The notes beneath the pieces were generated by a model, which searched no databases, was not told the origin of the DNA, and saw only the letters and a program-made list of their open reading frames with translations. From Methylophilaceae bacterium (lineage in GTDB: Bacteria; Pseudomonadota; Gammaproteobacteria; Burkholderiales; Methylophilaceae), in the NCBI GenBank assembly GCA_010031285.1, contig RHAY01000008.1, positions 1-16,687 of the forward strand: 16,687 bases of DNA. Direction: 5' to 3'. A program made the position numbers and the translations under genes. Position 1 is the first letter of the stretch. Every line of letters starts with the position of its first letter. Below are positions 1 to 7,118 of the stretch, one piece after another.

Positions 1-1
1 A

Positions 2-721
2 GCAAATGATATTAAAGAACCCTATGCTATTAAAGTGGGTGACAAAATAAAATTTGACCAAGTCAAAACAAACAATCCTGTTGCGACTTCAAATGAGGTT
101 AAAAAAAATGAAGAAGTTGTTACAACACCCTTAAAAAATAATGAAGAAGCCATTTCAAACGCAGAAGCTCCGGCGCAGCCACAAACAAAGCCAGCAACCA
201 ACGCTATTGTTCATCTAAACAACCCCAAAGCATATAGAGAAGCTTATACAGACGAAGCTTTTAACCGCAAAGTGGCGACGCCTCAATCTCAAACAACTAA
301 TAATCCGCCACCCGCAACGCCTAAAGAAGCAGCTCCTATTGTCTTAGAAGATAAAGTAGATTGGCAATGGCCGACTAAGGGTAAATTGGAAAATCTTTTT
401 AATGAAGCGCAAGGTCAAAAAGGAATTGATATTCTAGGTTCACTTGGTCAAGAGATAAAAGCAGCTGGACCCGGTAAGGTCATTTACAGCGGCGAAGATC
501 TTAAAGGATACGGTAAACTTGTGATCATTAAACACAATAACTCTTATTTATCTGTTTACGCTCACAATAAAGAACTTCTTGTTAAAGAAGGTCAGGTGAT
601 TACGAAAGGGCAAAAGATTGCGACGATGGGAGATTCTGGAACAGATAAAGTCAAACTACACTTTGAGATAAGAAAACAAGGTCAGTCAGTGGATCCGACT
701 AGTTTTCTCGGACAGCCTTAA
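2..721 (+). CDS. nlpD: NlpD-type murein hydrolase activator, 5' end missing
   Basis: This is an envelope protein that activates periplasmic N-acetylmuramoyl-L-alanine amidases during cell separation. The reading frame is open to the window's left edge. The first visible residues (ending PYAIKVGDKIKF) look like the end of a LysM peptidoglycan-binding domain. A long linker rich in Asn, Pro, Gln and Thr follows, then an M23/LytM domain over about the last 120 residues. In that domain the usual first zinc-ligand His is replaced (QKGIDI), while YAHN and LHFEIR remain. This degenerate pattern is typical of NlpD and EnvC activators rather than active endopeptidases. A GTG at 35 is an in-frame codon inside the LysM domain and is not the start. 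The signal peptide or lipobox must lie outside the window. The last 23 bases overlap the end of the convergent thioredoxin gene. Confidence 0.93.
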   Translation, partial: ANDIKEPYAIKVGDKIKFDQVKTNNPVATSNEVKKNEEVVTTPLKNNEEAISNAEAPAQPQTKPATNAIVHLNNPKAYREAYTDEAFNRKVATPQSQTTNNPPPATPKEAAPIVLEDKVDWQWPTKGKLENLFNEAQGQKGIDILGSLGQEIKAAGPGKVIYSGEDLKGYGKLVIIKHNNSYLSVYAHNKELLVKEGQVITKGQKIATMGDSGTDKVKLHFEIRKQGQSVDPTSFLGQP

Positions 722-1088
722 ATTCGCCTTTAGCTTGTCTTTCATAATAATCTCTTACAGTTGACATGTCGTGTTCTCTCGCCCACTTAATAATTTCATC
801 AAGTGCTGATGCACCAATTTGACCAATTTGAGTATGAATACCAGCTTGCTCTCTGATAATTAAAAGGCCTGGAATCTTATCCACCTGGAAGTATTCACCG
901 ATCTCTGGATCCGCTTCAATATCCACCATACCAAATACAATATCTTTGTTTTTATCTGAAGCTTTTTCAAATATAGGGGTAAATGCAACACAAGGCTCAC
1001 ACCAAGGTGCCCAAAAATCTACAATCACAAAATCATTTGCTTCGATTGTTTTTTTAAAATTCTTTTTTGTAAGCTTGACTGTTGCCAT
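699..1088 (-). CDS. Thioredoxin-family protein with CEPC active site
   Basis: A thioredoxin-fold protein of 129 residues, likely a cytoplasmic thiol-disulfide oxidoreductase. The N-terminal half has the classic strand VIVDFWAPW followed by the redox motif C30-E-P-C33. The usual thioredoxin motif is CGPC. The cis-proline loop reads KIPG (P73), where thioredoxins normally have IPT. D24 corresponds to the buried acidic residue of thioredoxin. A charged tail of about 20 residues extends past the usual end of the fold. There is no signal peptide. The ATG at 1088 is preceded by a GGGA Shine-Dalgarno-like site. The gene starts 30 bases downstream of the nitroreductase stop, so the two are probably co-transcribed. 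Whether it acts as a general thioredoxin or on a dedicated partner cannot be told from sequence, so no symbol is given. Confidence 0.9.
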   Translation of the reverse strand: MATVKLTKKNFKKTIEANDFVIVDFWAPWCEPCVAFTPIFEKASDKNKDIVFGMVDIEADPEIGEYFQVDKIPGLLIIREQAGIHTQIGQIGASALDEIIKWAREHDMSTVRDYYERQAKGEFKAVREN

Positions 1089-1118
1089 CTATATATCCCA
1101 ATTAAATTCGGTTAAAAA

Positions 1119-1715
1119 CTATAACGACTTTTCACCCCATTGATTGATAAAAAAAATCTCTCTTAAGGGCTTACGCTTTCTAGCTTCTTTTTCTTTTATT
1201 AATGATGCTTCACTCATTTTATCTATGGCAAGAGGATAGCCAATTGCAATAAAAGACATTAAATCATACTGGCTTGGAATTTGAAATAATTGTCTTGTTT
1301 TTTCAACATCAAATCCACCCATTTGATGGGCTACCAATCCCATACTTGTCGCCTGAAGACAGATATTTTCGCAGGCAGCTCCTGTATCATACTGGCTCCA
1401 TCGATTAGATTTTTCATTGTTCGAGAAATTCTTGTGGGCGCAAGCCAAAACTAAAATAGATGCATCCATAGCCCAGTTTTGATTTCCGATAGATAAACAA
1501 TTAAGTGCTTGTGTCCATGCAGTCGCGTCTTTCTTTTGAAAAACAATAAACTGCCAGGGCTGCTCACCCATGCATGAAGGGCTCCATCTCGCAGCTTCCA
1601 TGAGAGATAAAAGGGATTCTTGAGAGATAAATTGAGAAGGATCATACGCTCTAGAACTCCATCTATCCGCTAAAATTGGATGAATAGGTTGTTCAGTAAT
1701 AGCTGGTTTTTTCAT
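1119..1715 (-). CDS. Nitroreductase-family FMN oxidoreductase
   Basis: A protein of 198 residues in the FMN-dependent nitroreductase superfamily, which uses NAD(P)H to reduce nitro compounds, quinones or similar acceptors; its substrate is unknown. Conserved marks are the N-terminal RWSSRAYDP (residues 18–26), which contacts the flavin phosphate in this family, the segment RWSPSCMGEQPW (43–54), the TGAACENICLQATSMGL helix (111–127) and the AIGYPL strand (157–162). A longer ORF opens at 1823, but its extra 36 residues match nothing in the family and overlap the next gene's ribosome binding site. The ATG at 1715 gives the normal N-terminus and fits a promoter immediately upstream. The thioredoxin gene follows on the same strand. 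Confidence 0.88.
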   Translation of the reverse strand: MKKPAITEQPIHPILADRWSSRAYDPSQFISQESLLSLMEAARWSPSCMGEQPWQFIVFQKKDATAWTQALNCLSIGNQNWAMDASILVLACAHKNFSNNEKSNRWSQYDTGAACENICLQATSMGLVAHQMGGFDVEKTRQLFQIPSQYDLMSFIAIGYPLAIDKMSEASLIKEKEARKRKPLREIFFINQWGEKSL

Positions 1716-1723
1716 TAAGGGAG

Positions 1724-1762
1724 CTATCTTTATGTTTAAAGTTGTCTCTATAATAAAGATAG
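1724..1762. repeat. Perfect 10-bp inverted repeat around the divergent promoter
   Basis: CTATCTTTAT at 1724–1733 is matched exactly by its reverse complement ATAAAGATAG at 1753–1762, with 19 bases between. The arms flank and partly cover the predicted -10 region and the minus-strand start site. The right arm touches the -10 box and the left arm lies just upstream of the nitroreductase ATG. There is no T-tract, so it does not look like a terminator. An operator for a dimeric regulator is plausible, but chance pairing in AT-rich DNA is possible. Confidence 0.5.
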
Positions 1763-1778
1763 TTTTCACTTCATTCAA
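1750..1778 (-). promoter_or_regulatory. Sigma-70-type promoter for the nitroreductase–thioredoxin pair
   Basis: On the minus strand, TTGAAT (1778–1773) is followed after exactly 17 bases by TATTAT (1755–1750). The predicted transcript would begin near 1743, giving a leader of roughly 28 bases before the ATG at 1715. The TATAAT on the opposite strand (1749–1754) overlaps the same bases, so both divergent genes could share this AT-rich element, although no good plus-strand -35 is visible. Promoter calls by eye are tentative. Confidence 0.5.
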
Positions 1779-1798
1779 ATTTAATTCAAAAGGATTCC

Positions 1799-2269
1799 AT
1801 GATGATTCAAACAGAACTTCCATCTGAATTTAAAGGCATTAATCGATTTGCTATTAAAGCCATGCTTTATTTAAACGGATTAGCCCATATTATTATTGGT
1901 CTTGCTTTGGCGACCTCCATTATTATGTTTACTTGGCTTTTCTTTATTGAAATCAATACTGCAGCCAATGCCCACAATCTGATTCATGGCTTTATTCATG
2001 CTTTAGGCACTTTAATGCTTCTTTGGTCAATATCAGCCCTAATTTCTGCCGAAATGCGCTATCTCAATGGAAGTAAGTTAGAAGTTGAAACTTTTATTGA
2101 AGTCGTGATGGTCCTTTTTCTTAGAAAGCTTATTGTGCTTCCTGTGCAAGATTCCACACCGACATTTGAAGAAGTGGGTATTTGGGTTGGGGGTGCATTT
2201 CTAATTGGCTTACTTTATATCTTAGTGATTCGCATTAAAAAAATAATTTCTGATCCTAAAGGAAAATAA
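1799..2269 (+). CDS. PsiE-like small integral membrane protein
   Basis: A protein of 156 residues with four predicted membrane segments, at roughly residues 27–50, 62–84, 100–115 and 125–145. The pattern of hydrophobic helices, with a short charged stretch before the third helix and the FLRKLIVL segment, resembles the phosphate-starvation-inducible PsiE family (PF06146), whose biochemical role is not established. Two ATGs lie side by side at 1799 and 1802. An AAGGA site at 1790–1794 is better spaced for the second (7 bases) than the first (4 bases). The family call rests on pattern recognition only; 'four-helix membrane protein of unknown function' is the safe description. It sits 8 bases ahead of tadA and probably shares its transcript. 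Confidence 0.7.
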   Translation: MMIQTELPSEFKGINRFAIKAMLYLNGLAHIIIGLALATSIIMFTWLFFIEINTAANAHNLIHGFIHALGTLMLLWSISALISAEMRYLNGSKLEVETFIEVVMVLFLRKLIVLPVQDSTPTFEEVGIWVGGAFLIGLLYILVIRIKKIISDPKGK

Positions 2270-2277
2270 ACCGCTTC

Positions 2278-2739
2278 ATGACAGATGAAAATCTAAAGTT
2301 TATGGAGTTAGCCTTAGAACTTGCAAAACAAGCTACGTTGAAAGATGAAGTCCCTGTGGGTGCTCTTATTGTCAGAAATGGTCAAATCTTAGGTCGAGGT
2401 ATGAATACATCTATTGGCGATCATGATCCTACTTCGCATGCTGAAATCAACGCCATCAGAGATGCTGCTAAAGCCATTAAAAATTACAGGTTGAAAGATT
2501 GCTCGATTTACGTGACTTTGGAACCCTGTGCTATGTGTGTTGGAGCAATTCAACACGCGCGTATTGGAAAAATATTCTATGGCGCTCCTGATCCTAAAAC
2601 AGGTGCTTGCGGAAGTGTAGTTAACCTTATGACCATTAAAGAAATAAATCATCATGCAGAAGCAATCGGAGGTATTTTAGAAAAAGAATGCGGTCAAATA
2701 CTGAAAGATTTCTTTCTTTCAAAAAGAAAAAAGCCGTAG
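2278..2739 (+). CDS. tadA: tRNA-specific adenosine deaminase TadA
   Basis: Converts adenosine 34 of tRNA-Arg(ACG) to inosine, which lets one tRNA read several Arg codons; cytoplasmic. The deaminase signature is complete: HAE at residues 54–56 (zinc ligand His54 and proton-shuttle Glu56) and PCAMC at 83–87 (zinc ligands Cys84 and Cys87). The substrate-shaping segment DEVPVGALIV is at 23–32, and GAPDPKTGACGSV at 102–114 is typical of TadA. The length of 153 residues is usual for a bacterial TadA. The ATG lies 8 bases after the PsiE-like stop. The gene's own TAG stop lies inside the stem of the downstream terminator. Confidence 0.96.
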   Translation: MTDENLKFMELALELAKQATLKDEVPVGALIVRNGQILGRGMNTSIGDHDPTSHAEINAIRDAAKAIKNYRLKDCSIYVTLEPCAMCVGAIQHARIGKIFYGAPDPKTGACGSVVNLMTIKEINHHAEAIGGILEKECGQILKDFFLSKRKKP

Positions 2740-2757
2740 AAAACTACGGCTTTTTTT
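2727..2757. terminator. Bidirectional intrinsic terminator between tadA and yccA
   Basis: A perfect 7-bp stem, GCCGTAG (2733–2739) with CTACGGC (2744–2750), closes on an AAAA loop. Seven T residues follow on the plus strand (2751–2757) and six A residues precede it (2727–2732), giving a T-tract on the minus strand as well. A/T pairing extends the stem further. It can terminate both tadA and the convergent yccA. The tadA stop codon TAG forms the inner end of the left arm. Confidence 0.92.
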
Positions 2758-2772
2758 ATTTCAATGTAACGA

Positions 2773-3456
2773 TTAGTCTCTATTACCTAAAATAGCCATC
2801 AATAACTGAAGTAAATTCACAAATAAGTTATAGATGTTCATGTAAAGCGCTAATGTTGCCATGATGTAGTTTGTTTCACCGCCATTTACAATACGACTGA
2901 CGTCGTAAAGAATGAATCCAGAGAATAATAAAACTGCAACACCAGACAATGCTAATGCCATTGCAGGCACTTGGAAAAATAAATTAGCAAGTGAAGCTAA
3001 GATGAGAAGAATGATACCAATCATCAAAAATTTTCCCATAAAGCTAAAATCTTTTTTAGTTGTCGTCGCAATTGTCGCTAATGTTAAAAATATAGCAGCT
3101 GTGCCCCCAGCGGCAAGACCAACGATTTGAGCGCCATTACTTAGATGAAACGCAACTTGAAGAATTGGGCCTAACATCACACCTAAAAATAAGGTTAATG
3201 CTAATAGAAGAACAACGCCTAAACTATTATTACGATTTGCTTGAATTGCAAAAAATAAGCCAAACATACCGGCCATAAGCATAATGGCGAACATAATAGG
3301 ATGTTGTTGAGCGAATACGAAGCTCATATTCATGCCAATATATGCACCAATAGCTGTTGGAATAAGCGATAAACCCAGTAAAGCATAAGTATTTCTTAGT
3401 ACTTTATTTGTCGCTAATGCTGATTGCGACTGGCTTTCAATTCTGACATTTTCCAT
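2773..3456 (-). CDS. yccA: Bax inhibitor-1/YccA-family membrane protein
   Basis: A seven-helix inner-membrane protein of 227 residues. Its E. coli relative YccA binds the membrane protease FtsH and modulates it. Recognisable YccA marks are NKVLRNTYALLGLSL near the N-terminus, the TTKKDFSFMGKFLMIG loop and helix, NGGETNYIMATLALY, and the end IYNLFVNLLQLL with terminal NRD. An upstream start at 3519 would add 21 residues, but the ATG at 3456 has a strong AGAGGA site 6 bases upstream and gives the family N-terminus. It carries its own promoter and ends at the shared terminator, so it is probably a single-gene unit after nagZ. A role with FtsH in this organism is inferred from the family only. 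Confidence 0.93.
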   Translation of the reverse strand: MENVRIESQSQSALATNKVLRNTYALLGLSLIPTAIGAYIGMNMSFVFAQQHPIMFAIMLMAGMFGLFFAIQANRNNSLGVVLLLALTLFLGVMLGPILQVAFHLSNGAQIVGLAAGGTAAIFLTLATIATTTKKDFSFMGKFLMIGIILLILASLANLFFQVPAMALALSGVAVLLFSGFILYDVSRIVNGGETNYIMATLALYMNIYNLFVNLLQLLMAILGNRD

Positions 3457-3462
3457 ATTTTT

Positions 3463-3468
3463 TCCTCT
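3463..3468 (-). promoter_or_regulatory. Ribosome binding site deciding the yccA start
   Basis: On the minus strand AGAGGA sits 6 bases ahead of the ATG at 3456. It is among the clearest Shine-Dalgarno sequences in the window. It supports the 227-residue protein over the longer frame starting at 3519. Confidence 0.8.
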
Positions 3469-3492
3469 TAAAAGTTTTAATACTACCTTTAG

Positions 3493-3519
3493 ATTATAGA
3501 ACTCACTAAATAGTTTCAA
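3493..3519 (-). promoter_or_regulatory. Promoter for yccA
   Basis: On the minus strand TTGAAA (3519–3514) is followed by a consensus TATAAT (3498–3493). The spacer is 15 bases, shorter than the ideal 17. The predicted start near 3486 gives a leader of about 30 bases that includes the AGAGGA site. It lies in the 80-base gap between nagZ and yccA. Confidence 0.55.
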
Positions 3520-3536
3520 TACGCATTAACATTATT

Positions 3537-4556
3537 TTACATAGCTGAAATCTCGTTTGTCATCTCTTTGAAACTTTTTTCTTGGGTCATTTTTAAAGCT
3601 TCAAGAGGTGCTTTAGTGCCTTTCATCGAAAGAATCCTTGTCATACTTTCAGATGTCATCTTCCAATCCAGCTTAAGCAGAACTTCATCTACTAGTTGAG
3701 GGTGATTACATAATAAGACCATGTCACATCCAGCTTCAAGCGCTTTTAAAATTCTATCTTTCATCTCCCCACCAAGAATGGCACCTTTCATACTCATATC
3801 ATCACTAAAAATAGCACCTTTAAAATGAAAGTTTCCCCTTAATTGCTCTTTCAGCCAAAAGCTTGAGAAGCCTGCTGGATTTTTATCTATCTGAGAATAA
3901 AGAACATGGGAAGGCATGACTGCGTTTAATCCATGCTCAATCAATGAGGTAAAAACACTCATATCTTTAGATGCGATTTCATCAAGTGTTCTTGTGTCTT
4001 CTGAAATGCTTAAATGTGAGTCAGCTTTAATATATCCATGACCTGGAAAGTGTTTTCCAACACCTTCCATACCCGCTTTTCTTAAACCTTGTAGTAAGTT
4101 TGATGCCAAGGACTTAATAGCTTCAATATTGCTGTGAAAAGCCCTATCACGAATTACAGTACTTTCACTGTAATCAATGTCTAAGACTGGTGTAAAAGTA
4201 AAATCAATATCAAACACCCTTAATTCAGTAGCAATAATTTGACCAATTAAAAAAGCCAAGTGATTTGCTTTTTTAGGATCTTTATCCCAAACCTCTCCTA
4301 ACTTTCTCATAGCAGGAATATTGGTAAAGCCCTCTCTAAATCTTTGCACACGTCCACCTTCGTGATCGACAGCAATTAAAAAATCATGTCCTCTTATCTT
4401 TCTAATGGCATCTGTTAAATTTTTTAATTGGTCGGTATCTTTATAATTTCTCGCAAACAAGATAATTCCGCCCACCATGGGATGCACAATTCTTTTGATA
4501 TCCTCATTTGTTAATGTGAGCCCTTCCACATCAATCATTAATGGCCCTATCATCAT
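3537..4556 (-). CDS. nagZ: Beta-N-acetylhexosaminidase NagZ
   Basis: A cytoplasmic glycoside hydrolase family 3 enzyme that removes GlcNAc from GlcNAc-1,6-anhydroMurNAc muropeptides during cell-wall recycling. The 339 residues are normal for NagZ. Visible marks are the start GPLMIDVEG, VGGIILFARNY, AVDHEGGRVQRFR, and the signature KHFPGHG followed by the acid/base His in the ADSH loop. The nucleophile Asp lies in FSDDMSM. Two ATGs (4556 and 4553) are adjacent; either gives the family N-terminus, and no clear Shine-Dalgarno is present. It is the last gene of the minus-strand unit, 21 bases after yhhQ. Nearby nlpD and the YkuD-fold gene are also wall-related, but I see no dedicated recycling cluster. 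Confidence 0.96.
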   Translation of the reverse strand: MMIGPLMIDVEGLTLTNEDIKRIVHPMVGGIILFARNYKDTDQLKNLTDAIRKIRGHDFLIAVDHEGGRVQRFREGFTNIPAMRKLGEVWDKDPKKANHLAFLIGQIIATELRVFDIDFTFTPVLDIDYSESTVIRDRAFHSNIEAIKSLASNLLQGLRKAGMEGVGKHFPGHGYIKADSHLSISEDTRTLDEIASKDMSVFTSLIEHGLNAVMPSHVLYSQIDKNPAGFSSFWLKEQLRGNFHFKGAIFSDDMSMKGAILGGEMKDRILKALEAGCDMVLLCNHPQLVDEVLLKLDWKMTSESMTRILSMKGTKAPLEALKMTQEKSFKEMTNEISAM

Positions 4557-4577
4557 TTAGATTGAGACCGACTCATA

Positions 4578-5288
4578 CTATTTAAAAATAAAAGGATTGA
4601 AATTGGTACGTGTATCAAAATAATCTAGATTCTCTTTCTTTTTCAGAAAAGCGATAATTTTATAAATGACCGGTGTAAATAAGACCTCAACTAATGTTTT
4701 TGCAAAAAACTGAGCCATCACCACAAGAATCAATTTGTCATTTGGAATGACGCCACTGTTATAAAAAGCTAATGGATAGAATAAAATAGAATCGATTGCT
4801 TCCCCTGCAATTGTTGATCCGATTGTGCGACTCCATAAATATTTACCTTTAGTCATAATTTTCATTTTTGCCAATACAAAAGAATTTGCAAACTCACCTG
4901 CCGCAAAAGCAATTAAACTCGCTAACGAGACACGCCAAGCAGAGCCGAAAGCGATTTCATAGACATCTTGATTGTGCCAGTAAGGCGCGGGTGGCAAAGC
5001 CACAATCATCCAAGCCATAAAAGACGCGAAAGCAAGCGCCACAAATCCTGCCCATATGACTCTTCTTGAAGCAGCATACCCATATACCTCAGTTAAGATG
5101 TCACCAAAAATAAACGAAATAGGGAAAAATAAAACGCCTGCACCAAAAGTAAGAGTGCCAAAAAACGGCATATCAACTTGTGAAATTTTTGCAGGTCCAA
5201 TCAGGTTTGATGTTATTAATACTGTCACAAATGCTGCCATGACAAGATCGTAATATCGGTATTGATTTTTATTCATATTAAATTTCAC
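4578..5288 (-). CDS. yhhQ: Queuosine precursor transporter, YhhQ/VUT1 family
   Basis: An inner-membrane protein of about 232–236 residues with around six hydrophobic helices. The family (formerly DUF165) imports queuosine precursors such as preQ0 and preQ1. Family marks are LITSNLIGPAKI near the N-terminus, PISFIFGDILTEVYGY, AGEFANSFVLAKMKI, and the segment from RTIGSTIAGEAIDS to FYPLAF. The frame opens with GTG at 5288, overlapping the upstream gene by 11 bases. An ATG at 5276, one base after that gene's TAA, is equally possible, and neither has a strong ribosome binding site. Close packing rules out a preQ1 riboswitch directly upstream. The substrate is inferred from the family. Confidence 0.9.
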   Translation of the reverse strand: MKFNMNKNQYRYYDLVMAAFVTVLITSNLIGPAKISQVDMPFFGTLTFGAGVLFFPISFIFGDILTEVYGYAASRRVIWAGFVALAFASFMAWMIVALPPAPYWHNQDVYEIAFGSAWRVSLASLIAFAAGEFANSFVLAKMKIMTKGKYLWSRTIGSTIAGEAIDSILFYPLAFYNSGVIPNDKLILVVMAQFFAKTLVEVLFTPVIYKIIAFLKKKENLDYFDTRTNFNPFIFK

Positions 5289-5760
5289 TGATCAATACAT
5301 GATCACCCACTTTGATTTGATCAAATAAATCGATGATGTCGTAATTATCCATACGAATACATCCGTGTGATGAAGGTTTACCCAGATTATCAAGATCGTT
5401 AGTGCCATGAATATAGATAAAGCGCTGCATCGTATCTTGATTACCAAGACGATTAAATCCAACCTCAAGACCCGAGAGCCATAATATGCGAGTCAAAATC
5501 CAATCTTCTTTTGAGTCGGAGACTGATATTGTTGGGCTCCATATTTTTCCGGTCAATCTTCTTGCGACAAACTCTGAAAATATAGGCGCCCCATCACCAA
5601 TTTTTGCACGCACAATATGTTGTCCTAAAGGTGTACAAAAACTACCTTTATTTTGACCTACACCTTTTAATGCGGTAGAAATCACAAATGATTTTACCCT
5701 CTCATTGTCATCACAATAGACATGAAGTTTTTGTTCTTTGACCGAAATTTTAAGGTGCAT
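5278..5760 (-). CDS. L,D-transpeptidase (YkuD) catalytic-domain protein without signal peptide
   Basis: A protein of 160 residues that is almost entirely a YkuD domain, which in other proteins forms L,D crosslinks in peptidoglycan or anchors lipoproteins to it. The catalytic signature is intact: IHGT with His118, and SHGCIRM with His132, the nucleophile Cys134 and Arg136. The start of the domain, LKISVKEQKLHVY, begins at residue 3, so there is no room for a signal peptide. The upstream frame is closed by a stop at 5788–5790, so no longer export-competent form exists. Export by another route or a cytoplasmic role is therefore open. It follows rlmD by 13 bases and runs into yhhQ, which indicates one transcript. 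Confidence 0.88.
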   Translation of the reverse strand: MHLKISVKEQKLHVYCDDNERVKSFVISTALKGVGQNKGSFCTPLGQHIVRAKIGDGAPIFSEFVARRLTGKIWSPTISVSDSKEDWILTRILWLSGLEVGFNRLGNQDTMQRFIYIHGTNDLDNLGKPSSHGCIRMDNYDIIDLFDQIKVGDHVLISEI

Positions 5761-5773
5761 AGTTAAATAATGA

Positions 5774-7108
5774 TTAGGATATTGTCCTTAAAAATAATGC
5801 AATAGATTCTACATGTGATGTATGCGGAAACATATTTACAATACCAGCTTTATTTAACTTATAACCCTTTTCATTTACTAATATTTGAGCATCTCTCGCT
5901 AAAGTAGCTGGGTTACAAGACACATAAACGATCACTGAAGGATTAATATCTTCATCAATGAGCTGAACTAATTGAAATGCACCATCTCTCGGTGGGTCAA
6001 TCAACCACTTATCTGCATGACCTAATTTTAATAGCGCTTCTTTAGTAATTTCAAATAAATTCATACATTGGTATTCAACAAAATCATTTAAGTGATTTTC
6101 ATCTCGACATTGCTTTGCTCTTTCTAGAAGGGATAGAGAACCTTCGATGCCAGTAACTTTTGCTCCGCTTGTCGCAATAGGTAATGTGAAATTTCCAAGG
6201 CCACAGAAAAAATCGAAAATACGTTCGTCCTTTGAAGGTTTCAGTAAATGCATCGCTCGTCTTACAAGGACTTGATTAATATATGGATTAATTTGTGTAA
6301 AGTCATAAGGCATAAAACTAAATTGAAGCCCAAATTCTTTTAGCGTATAGGAAAGCTTCACATCATCTCTCTTTGATAACGGTTTTACCGTATCAGGCCC
6401 TTTAGATTGCGTCCAAAATTGCACGGAATATTTTGATGAAAAAGTATTTAAAAGTGATTCATCATGTACATTCAGTTTTTCTAAAATTCTTAATACTAGT
6501 ACCAAATGATTTTGATCAGAAGCAAATTCAATTTGGGGAATTTTGTCTTTGATAGAGAGTGCTGTAATTAATTCTTGAAGCGGAGGCAAGATATCAGAAA
6601 GACGTTGAGGTAAAACTTCACAGCTAGAAATGTCAGCAATAAAATGTGTTCTTTTTTCATTAAAGCCCACAAGCACTTTATTTTTCTTAATAACAAATTT
6701 AACTCTTAAGCGGCCTTTGTATCGATAATGCCATGAAGGCCCTGCAAGAGGCATCAATATCGTTTCAGGTTTAACCTTACCAATTCTTGATAGTGTATTT
6801 TCAAATACTCTTTGCTTAGCTGCAATTTGCGCCTGAAATTCAAAATGCTGCATAGAGCAACCACCGCAGCGATTGAAATGATCACATTTAGGCTTCACTC
6901 TTAAATTCGATTGCCGAATCACTCGATTGGTAAAAGCAATTTCGTAACTTGGCTTTCTCACATAAGATTCGCATTCAACAAGCTCACCCTGGAGCGCGCC
7001 TTCCACGAAAATAGCTTTACCATCAATATGAGCAACACCTCTGCCTTCTTGATCAATATTTTCTATTTTGGCGAGCAATATTTTTTTAGGTCTAATATCG
7101 TCTTGCAT
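5774..7108 (-). CDS. rlmD: 23S rRNA (uracil-1939-C5)-methyltransferase RlmD
   Basis: A SAM-dependent enzyme that makes 5-methyluridine at position 1939 of 23S rRNA. With the ATG at 7108 the protein has 444 residues. An N-terminal TRAM domain (KILLAKIENIDQEGRG onward) is followed by an iron-sulfur cluster site, C75–C81–C84 in CDHFNRCGGC, with a later Cys in the SSCEVL segment as the likely fourth ligand. The methyltransferase domain shows FDFFCGLGNFTLPIA (SAM binding), IDPPRDGA, and the catalytic Cys in VYVSCNPATLARD. An ATG at 7147 would add 13 residues and overlap the previous gene. The inner start leaves a clean 10-base gap and fits the family better, though neither has a strong ribosome binding site. 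Confidence 0.94.
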   Translation of the reverse strand: MQDDIRPKKILLAKIENIDQEGRGVAHIDGKAIFVEGALQGELVECESYVRKPSYEIAFTNRVIRQSNLRVKPKCDHFNRCGGCSMQHFEFQAQIAAKQRVFENTLSRIGKVKPETILMPLAGPSWHYRYKGRLRVKFVIKKNKVLVGFNEKRTHFIADISSCEVLPQRLSDILPPLQELITALSIKDKIPQIEFASDQNHLVLVLRILEKLNVHDESLLNTFSSKYSVQFWTQSKGPDTVKPLSKRDDVKLSYTLKEFGLQFSFMPYDFTQINPYINQVLVRRAMHLLKPSKDERIFDFFCGLGNFTLPIATSGAKVTGIEGSLSLLERAKQCRDENHLNDFVEYQCMNLFEITKEALLKLGHADKWLIDPPRDGAFQLVQLIDEDINPSVIVYVSCNPATLARDAQILVNEKGYKLNKAGIVNMFPHTSHVESIALFLRTIS

Positions 7109-7118
7109 TGATAGAGAT

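Noticed and set aside
946..1143. 65-residue plus-strand ORF antisense to the thioredoxin
   Set aside because: It is the antisense of a conserved coding sequence, with no ribosome site or domain.
1716..1823. Longer N-terminus for the nitroreductase starting at 1823
   Set aside because: The extra 36 residues lie over the divergent promoter and the PsiE-like gene's ribosome binding site, and they do not resemble the family N-terminus.
5277..5300. Possible preQ1 riboswitch ahead of yhhQ
   Set aside because: The gene starts inside or one base after the preceding coding sequence, which leaves no leader. No aptamer-like structure was seen.
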